Shown here: in pieces, positions 56,721-64,000 of the stretch | Layout of the letters: each line of letters begins with the position of its first letter | Position numbering within the stretch: position 1 is the stretch's first letter | Origin: Cephalotus follicularis | Taxonomy: Eukaryota; Streptophyta; Magnoliopsida; Oxalidales; Cephalotaceae | NCBI GenBank assembly: GCA_001972305.1 | Contig: BDDD01001662.1 | Location: forward strand, 9,369-73,368 | DNA length: 64,000 nt | Reading direction: 5' to 3' | The notes under the pieces: model-generated | Seen by the model: only the letters and a program-made list of their open reading frames with translations | What the model was told of the DNA's origin: nothing | Databases searched by the model: none | Made by a program: the position numbers and the translations under genes

Positions 56721-58244
56721 ACTTCCAAGAGTGGACTCCGTCCTTACGGTCATCGGGCATTTTTGTGGCTAGCATGAGAGTACATCCAGCATTGCTTGAC
56801 GAAATAAAGAATACTCAAACACATGATCCTGAATTACAGTAGATTCGGGGGAATTTGGACTTGGATCCTGATTTTGTGGTACATGGCGATGGTATTCTGA
56901 GTTTTCGGGGATGGGTGTGTCTACCGGATGAACATGGATTGATGTGTGAGTTACTCTATACGGCTCACAAGTCTCAGTACAGTATCCATCCTGGTAGCAC
57001 CCAAATGTATCAGGATATGAAGAAGAATTACTGGTGGTCAGGTATGAAACGTGAGATTGCCGAATATGTTGCGAAGTGTCTGACTTGTCAGCAGGTCAAG
57101 ACCGAACACCAGAGACCAGTAGGATTATTACAGCTATTGCCAGTGGTAGAGTGGAAATGGGAACACATAACCTTGGATTTTGTCTCGGGATTCCCACTGA
57201 CTAGACATTGTCACAATGCAGTGTGGGTTATCGTGGATAGACTCACGAAGTCAGCTTATTTTCTACCCACTCATGTCTCGGATTCAGCGAGCAAGTTGGC
57301 TCGGTTATACGTCAAGGAGATTGTGAGGTTGCACGGTGTTCCCATGAGTATTGTTTGTGACAGAGATTCGATCTTCACTTCCAACTTTTGGAAGAGGTTC
57401 CATACAGCTTTTGGGACAAAGCTGAACCTGAGCACTGCCTTTCACCCACAGACCGATAGGCAGTCAGAGCGTACCATCCAGACCTTGGAGGATATGCTTC
57501 AAGCCTGTGTTATCGACTTTGCAGGTACTTTGGAGCACCATCTTTCCCTGATATAGTTTTCATATAACAACAACTACCACTCAAGTATCTGTATGTCCCC
57601 ATACAAGGCTCTATATGGGAGGAAGTGTAGGTCACCCGTTTGTTGGGGTGAGGTCGGTGAATGACCGTTGCTTGGATCTAATTTGGTTAAGGAGACTTCG
57701 GAGAAAGTCAAGGTGATCAAAGAGAAGCTGCTTGCTACTCAAAGCAGGCAGATGAGCTATGTGGACCGTGCCAAGAGGAGGCCTTTGACCTTCACTGTTG
57801 GTGATCATGTGTTCTTAAAGGTTTCACCATGGAAGGGCGTGCAAAGGTATGGGAAGAAGGGCAAGTTACCTCCGTGCTATATTGGTCCTTCTGAGATTCT
57901 GGAGAGAGTTAGGGAGGTTGCCCACTAGCTTGCCTTACGTCCTGCACTGTCAAACGTGCACGACATCTTCCATGTGTCTATGCTGAGAAGATATATCCAA
58001 GACCCAATGCATGTCTTGGATTATGATACGGTTCCTATGCGAGATGACCTTTCTTGCAAGGAGTTGCAGGTGCGGATCCTGGGCTGGAAGACGTAGCTAT
58101 TGAGGAACCGAACCATCTCTATGGTGAAGGTTCAATGGCAGATCCATTGATCAGACGAGGCCACATGGGAACGTGGGGATGATATCTGAGAGCGCTACCC
58201 GCACTTGTTCTAGTACTGTTATAATTTCAAGGATGGAATTCCTT
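56721..58244 (+). pseudogene. D1 integrase and chromodomain region
   Basis: The HHCC finger (AHKSQYSIHPGS..CLTCQQVK), core Asp in ITLDFVSGFP, Asp in VCDRDSIFTS and Glu in RQSERTIQTLEDM are all visible in one 233-codon frame (56855-57556). After a TAG, the C-terminus ([28 protein letters not shown]) and a chromodomain-type end (DEATWERGDD..RYPHLF) follow with several stops. Integrase is the best-preserved part of D1. Confidence 0.88.
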
Positions 58245-58258
58245 GAAGGAGGGGTGGA
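58245..58258 (+). promoter_or_regulatory. Polypurine tract of D1
   Basis: GAAGGAGGGGTGGA directly before LTR2, which begins TGTAACGCCC at 58259. Confidence 0.85.
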
Positions 58259-59394
58259 TGTAACGCCCGGGATTTTCATATTTTCTAAATTCAAGATGTA
58301 AATGTACTTTCATTGTGGAATTAACAAAATGATGGATTTTCCGACTTTGATGACGTTTTCTCTTTTGAACAATGTTGATTTTGGGATAAGAAATACCAAG
58401 AAATGTTAAGGTTTTGCCTTACTTTAAAAATTGAAGAAAAGGGCAAAAGCGTCGACGCCTTAAACCTATAGCATCGACGCCTTTCAAACTAATGCGCACG
58501 CATTTCAAACTTGTCAAAACAACGACGCACAGTATACGTGCCAATGCCTTTCGCGTAAATGTGTAAAGGCATCGACGTGGAGCAAAAGATGTTGACGCCT
58601 TGTGTCGTATTCCTGATGCTCACTAACAGCATATGGAAGTGTCACATGGAGGGATTTTGATACCACTCCTCCGGCATCTTGGCAGACACTTTGGGGATGT
58701 GTCATGAATGCCTGTAACACCTGAATGAATAGAAATAAAGAGAGACTGATGGTAGAGGGAATCTGTGCGTGCATGAATTGGGAGGAAGAAGAAATTTGAC
58801 ACCTGCTACACCAGTTTGCATGGGAGAGAGAGGAAAAGAAAAACAGTGGGTGCATGCAGAGAAAACAAAAGATTAAACTACATAAAATCGACCCCTCTCA
58901 TCCCTCTCGTCTGTTACTGAAGGATAAAACTAGAGCTTTGGAGACAGACACAGAGAGTGAAAGAAATCAAAAAAAGGTTTTGAGAGAGAGAGAGAGAGCT
59001 CAAAACTCCATTATTGAGCAAGGGAGAGCTTGGAACTTGGACAGCAATTGCTGGAACACACCAGGGAGCGTTCAAGCCATACCTGAGAGCTCAAAAGGGA
59101 CTGTGGATACTAAAAGAGGTGGACTTTCGGCTTCTAACTTGAGGCCAGAGGTAGGGGAAGCCATAATTGTAATTTTGAGCTTAATATTCATGCCTGGATA
59201 GTGATTTTTGTGCATAGTTTTCATGGTTAATTGAACATTTTTTTATCACTGGATTTGTGCCATGTTGTACTGGATGTGTAATATGATGTTACATGTCGGT
59301 TTTGTAGGCTTAATGCATGTTGGCTTACATGCTTTTGAGTTGGAGAGGTTACAGTTTGTCATGTCGTGAGGAAGAAGACGACAGATGCCCGAAA

Positions 59395-59662
59395 AACGTC
59401 GACGCCTTCGGGAAACATCGACGCCTTTGGGCTATCTGCATGGATCTTGACGTATTATACGTCGACGCTTGAGGTTCCTACCTTAATGCGTCATCGCCTT
59501 AAGCGATACGCTGTCGTTTATGGTTCCATAACTTGAGCGTCGACGTGTATAAGTTGGACGTCGACGTCTTCGAAACAGTGGAAAGCGCTGACGCTAAGGA
59601 GTTGAGCATCGACGCTTACAGGACAAAAACATCGGCGCCTAAGGATAGACGTCGATGTCTTC
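59395..59662. repeat. GTCGACGCCTTCG motif array in D LTR2
   Basis: About ten units with the same order and spacing as 32486-32751. Several that read ATCGAC in LTR1 read GTCGAC here, consistent with loss of CG sites by C-to-T change in LTR1. Confidence 0.8.
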
Positions 59663-60435
59663 ATGTACTGTTTGGGAAATTCTCACTTAAATGATATAAA
59701 ATGATCCAGATTCCTGTTAGGGTGCATTTGAGCATTCGTATGCATTGAACATGTACTGTTTACTGCATGTTTATTAACTGTTTATGAACTGTTTATGATT
59801 TCTAAATCGTTATATTAATTTAGAAATGCATATATGAGTTTGAAAATCACTGTGTTTGAGTACGAAAATATATAATGGATAATGACATATTTTCGAATAT
59901 ACTAGGAAAGCAATTTCCACTACTGGAGTCCTTAAAGTATTTCCTACTTATTGAAAATACACATTTCACGTGTTTATGATTTTTAAAAATGTCTTGAAAT
60001 GAACTGCCTTTTTATTGATCAAGCAATCATTTTCTAAAATGACTTGAACGGTTACTGCACTGTTTACTGTGACTGCTCTGTGCTTGGTTTGTGGTTGTGT
60101 TTGCGTTGTACTAGTTGCGTGGTGGGGACTGCCAGCATTGACTAGTGGCAGGGTTGACCTAGGCGCCAGGAGTTGGCTGGGTAACTCACTTTACTGTACT
60201 ATTTACTTGCTTGGTTGTCTGGAGACGGGACCGAAGCGAGAGTGCAACGTGGGGCCTAAAGTTGGCGGTGTTATACATACTGACTGCCTGTTTGTTGGTC
60301 CCTTCGTGGACTTACTATATACTGGCCCTATGCGGATGCTACTGTGCCTGTTTGTGTAGCCCTGGCCGGGTTACTACTGTACTGTTGATGCATATTTTTT
60401 TCATATATATATCTCCACTGTTATTTTACTGTATT

Positions 60436-60541
<106 letters not shown>

Positions 60542-61174
60542 TATTTATATAAACTGAGATTTTTACTGCACTGCATCACTACACATACATCTCATGACAT
60601 GAATGAAATGTTAATCTAGACTTACACTTATGACTTAGCCGAGTGAGGACTAAGGCTAACCCCCTACTTTACAGATGACGCAGTTGACCAGATTTTGGAA
60701 CCAACATGGATGAAGAACAAGTTTTAATAATATTTTTACTTGCGGTTATGTCCTTTTGGGCTTTATTAAGCAGGTTATGTATTTAATGGGTGTTGGGTAC
60801 CGTACTTCCATTTTACTTGTTTTATAATGTTGCTGGATAATGTATTTTGGATCACGCTCCATTTTTCCAGCTTTTAACTATGACTAACATGTATTCGGTA
60901 ATGTGTAGTGTGGGATGCACATTACGTGCTTTTCAGCTTATGGGTTTTAATGCTTCCGCAACTGATATCATGGTTGAAAAGTTTAATTTTATGGTATTTG
61001 CACAAGCTGAATCTTAAATGTTATTTGCCTTTACCATATCTTCTGTTTACTGAAAACGAGGTGTGACAAAGTGGTATCAGAGCATATTCCATATATGCTT
61101 AGCCGGGATATTTTCCTTGTCAATTAACGAAATGTTTCCTGATGATGGTTATATCATTTCCTTATAGGAGAAAA

Positions 61175-61793
61175 ATGGATCGAAGGAGGACCCGTGTGAG
61201 GGCTAGAGCCGATGAGGAGAATGCCCCTCAGGGAACAAATGATGGGAGAGATCCGTGGGATCGAATGGCCCACTACTTTCAACAGCAGATGACTGTTAAC
61301 GCGGCGAATATAGAGGAGATGTGTCAATGGCACATGGATCATGTAAATGACCATTTCCAGCAATAGTTGACTGCTAATACGGCTCACCTGGAGGAATTAC
61401 GACAGTTGTGTGTTCAAACCCAAAGAGCTAAATGGACTAGGCCATCTCCATTCGAGTGGCAAGATGGTGACTCTTCAACCAAGTCATCAAGGAAAAGTTC
61501 TCAGCGAACGACTGCTCAAGGAACTCTTTTTTTAAGGGAGTAACGGAAAATCTGGGGGTGGCTTCCATTGTTGTCGTTCAGGCCACTTGCAGAAAGATTG
61601 CCGAAAGCTGAACAGGTTGAGCTTAAAGTGTGGAGCACCTGACCATTCATGGAAGGATTGTCCGACGAGACAAGTAACAATACATACTGGATCTATAAGT
61701 AATAATGATGCTGTGACTGGATCTTCACATCAGAGAAATACCTGTAAAAGCATCATGACAGGTAAGGCCTTAGCTCTTGCTTTTAGAAGCTGA
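61175..61793 (+). pseudogene. D2 gag, internally deleted
   Basis: ATG at 61175 (MDRRRTRVRARADEEN). A TAG at about 61364 replaces a Gln codon, and a T-run near 61527-61533 shifts the frame. The second zinc knuckle is CLKCGAPDHSWKDC, with its His intact unlike D1. The capsid domain is missing exactly as in D1. Confidence 0.8.
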
Positions 61794-62064
61794 CCTCTAC
61801 TATAAAAGTACATTGTTGTGATACTGATTGTAAGTGGCTTGTGGATTTTAAGTTAGGACCTTTGGGACTAACTCATGAACAAAAGAATGATTGTTCTAGG
61901 TAGTTAAGTGAGTAAATGAATACACACATATACAGTCTAGTATGTGACGATGCACACACTTAGCGAGTGTCTAGACCCCCTAATAGCGTGATAAATACAT
62001 AGATCGTATCGCATCGGTATCGATTATATAGAATGGTTATCGGTAATGAGTCGATGAGACTTGC
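61794..62064 (+). other. D2 linker replacing protease and most of RT
   Basis: Same sequence as 55717-55980 apart from substitutions, so the two units derive from one deleted ancestor. Confidence 0.85.
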
Positions 62065-62890
62065 ATGGAATTATCGAATGTTGAACAAGGCAAGTACGAG
62101 TTTTGGCTTGATCATTTAACCTATATTGGTCACATCCTATCTGGAGAAGGCTTGACGGTGGATCCGTCAAACACCGAAGTTGTGCGGGACTGGCCGCAAA
62201 CGAAGAATGTGACAGAGGTGCGTAGCTTCCTTGGATTGGCGGGGTATTATTGGAGGTTCATCCAGAACCTTTCGAGGATAGCCGTGCCTTTGACTAGACT
62301 AACCCAAAAGAAGACTTTATTCGTCTAGGATGATGATTGTGAGGTCAGCTTTTGAGAGCTGAAGAATCGGTTGGTTACTGCACCTGTCTTGGCATTACCT
62401 GAGGTTAATGAGGGTTTTGCAGTCTACAGTGATGCATCGGGTAAAGGCTTGGGCTGTGTGTTAATGCAACGGGGCAGAGTGATTGCATATGCCTCGAGGA
62501 AGTTAAAGTCCTATGAGGAGAACTACCCGACACATGATCTTGAACTGGTAGCGATTATTTTTGCTCTTCAGAAATAAAGGCAATATCTGTATGGGGCACA
62601 ATTTGAGATCTTTACGGATCATAAGAGTTTGAAGTACCTTTTCTGCCAGGATACACTGAACATGAGGCAACGAAGGTGGGTAGAGTTCTTCAAAGGTGGG
62701 TAGAGTTCTTCAATGATTATGATTGTAGTGTTCAGTACCAGCCGGGGAAAGCGAATGTGGTCGCCGATGCCTTGAGTCGCAAGGCCATGATTGCCAGTAC
62801 GATGGTGTCGCAATGGAAGATGTTGGAAGGCTTCCAAGAGTGGACTCCGTCCTTACGGTCACTGGGTATTTTTGTTGGTAGCCAACATTG
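62065..62890 (+). pseudogene. D2 RT tail and RNase H
   Basis: Same organisation as D1 ([34 protein letters not shown]). The stops near 62326 and 62353 match those in D1 (56237, 56264), so they predate the split of the two units. A 22-bp tandem duplication (about 62683-62714, GGTGGGTAGAGTTCTTC twice) shifts the frame only in this copy. Confidence 0.88.
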
Positions 62891-64000
62891 CGTGACAAAA
62901 TAACGAATGCTCCAACACATGACCATGAATTGCAGTAGATTTGGGAGAATCTGGACTCAGAGTCTGATTTTCGGGTACATATCGATGGTATTTTGAGATT
63001 TCGGGGACGTGTGTGCCTACCGGATGAACACGGATTTAAGAGTGAGTTACTCTATACGGCTCACAAGTCTCGGCACAACATCCATCCCGGTAGCACCAAA
63101 ATGTATCAGGATATGAAGAAGAATTACTGGTGGTTAGGTATGAAACATGAGATTGCCGAATATGTTGCAAAGTGTCTGACTTGTCAGCAGGTCAAGACCA
63201 AACACCAGAGACTGACATGATTATTACAGCCATTGCCAGTGGCAGAGTGGAAGTGGGAACACATAACCATGGATTTTGTCTCAGGATTCCCACTGACTAC
63301 ACATCGTCACAATGTTGTGTGGGTTATCATGGATAGACTCACGAAGTCAACTCATTTTCTACCTACTCATGTCACGGATTCAGCGAGCAGGTTGGCTCGG
63401 GTATACATCAAGGAGATTGTGAGGTTGCACGGTCTTCCCATGAGTATTTTTTTTTTGCAGAGATTCGATCTTCACTTCCAACTTTTGGAAGAGGTTCCAG
63501 ACATCTTTTGTGAAAAAATTGAACTTCAGCACTGCCTTTCACCCACAGACCGATGGGCAGTCAGAGCGTACCATCCAGACCTTGGAGGATATGCTTCGAG
63601 CCTTTGCTATCGACTTTATAGGTACTTGGGAGGACCATATTCCCCTGATTCAGTTTTCATGTAACAACATCTACAACTATAGTATCTATATGGCCCCATA
63701 CGAGGCTCTGTATGGGAGGAAGTGTAGGTCACCCGTTTGTTGGGGTTAGGTCGGTGAACTATCGTTGCTTGGATCTAATTTGGTTGAGGAGACATCGGAG
63801 GAGACATCGGAGAAACTCAAGGTGATCAAAGAGAAGCTGGTTGATGCTCAAAGTCAGCAGAAGAGCCATGTGGATAGGGTCAAGAGGAGGCGTTTGACCT
63901 TCATTGTTGGTGATCATGTGTTCTTAAAGGTTTCACCATGGAAGGGCGTGCAAAGGATTGGGAAGAAGGGCAAGTTAGCTCCGCGCTATATTGGTCCTTT
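62891..64000 (+). pseudogene. D2 integrase (runs off window)
   Basis: HHCC finger (AHKSRHNIHPGS; CLTCQQVK), core ITMDFVSGFP, and GQSERTIQTLEDM with the catalytic Glu near 63565. A T-run at 63447-63455 disrupts the segment holding the second catalytic Asp (RD of FLQRFD-like reading). The window ends in the C-terminal domain (VGDHVFLKVSPWKG). Confidence 0.85.

Overview
This is repeat-rich nuclear DNA of a flowering plant, probably one with a large genome. Essentially the whole window is LTR retrotransposon sequence: Copia (including the Sirevirus branch), chromodomain Gypsy, solo LTRs and non-autonomous derivatives. I found no host gene, tRNA, rRNA or CRISPR array. Nearly all primer-binding sites are the initiator tRNA-Met type (TGGTATCAGAGC or its complement).

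Layout. 1-4893: a Sirevirus LTR (minus) whose upstream 625 bases are written backwards, inside a long Gypsy-like LTR. 4922-7417: two further LTR pieces (X, Y). 7418-9678, 24065-31355 and then beyond the window: one minus-strand chromodomain Gypsy element, B. Copia element C (9679-24064, target duplication CTTCC) sits in the end of B's integrase gene. C itself is interrupted by an assembly gap, a Gypsy fragment (E) and a gag-only Sirevirus (F, 15967-19634). B's 5' LTR holds a solo Sirevirus LTR (29716-30729, ATCTC) and a tandem Gypsy array D starting at 31356. D's first LTR is split by a solo LTR G (33886-54834, TTACG/TTACA). G is split by Sirevirus H (35849-53828, GATGG), and H by a LARD-like element with very large LTRs (41302-49782, ATATG), which itself carries an inverted LTR fragment. 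The chain B>D>G>H>LARD>fragment is thus six levels deep, and three of the nested insertions in it (G, H, LARD) are supported by target-site duplications.

Most coding regions are broken by stops or frameshifts. The exception is the 344-residue Gag of F, open from end to end and flanked by LTRs about 98-99% alike by eye. H retains Gag, protease, integrase, RT/RNase H and a decayed accessory gene between pol and the 3' LTR. D is a deletion derivative (most of Gag, protease and RT gone; RNase H, integrase and chromodomain region kept), present as LTR-internal-LTR-internal.

Most noteworthy: (1) two segments at sequence edges (1-625 and 13803-14072) are string-reversed without complementing, which must be an assembly artefact; (2) the leader of C holds three RNA hairpins with the same 15-nt loop on different, base-pair-preserving stems; (3) arrays of a short palindromic motif centred on GTCGAC recur in several otherwise dissimilar LTR families, Copia and Gypsy alike.
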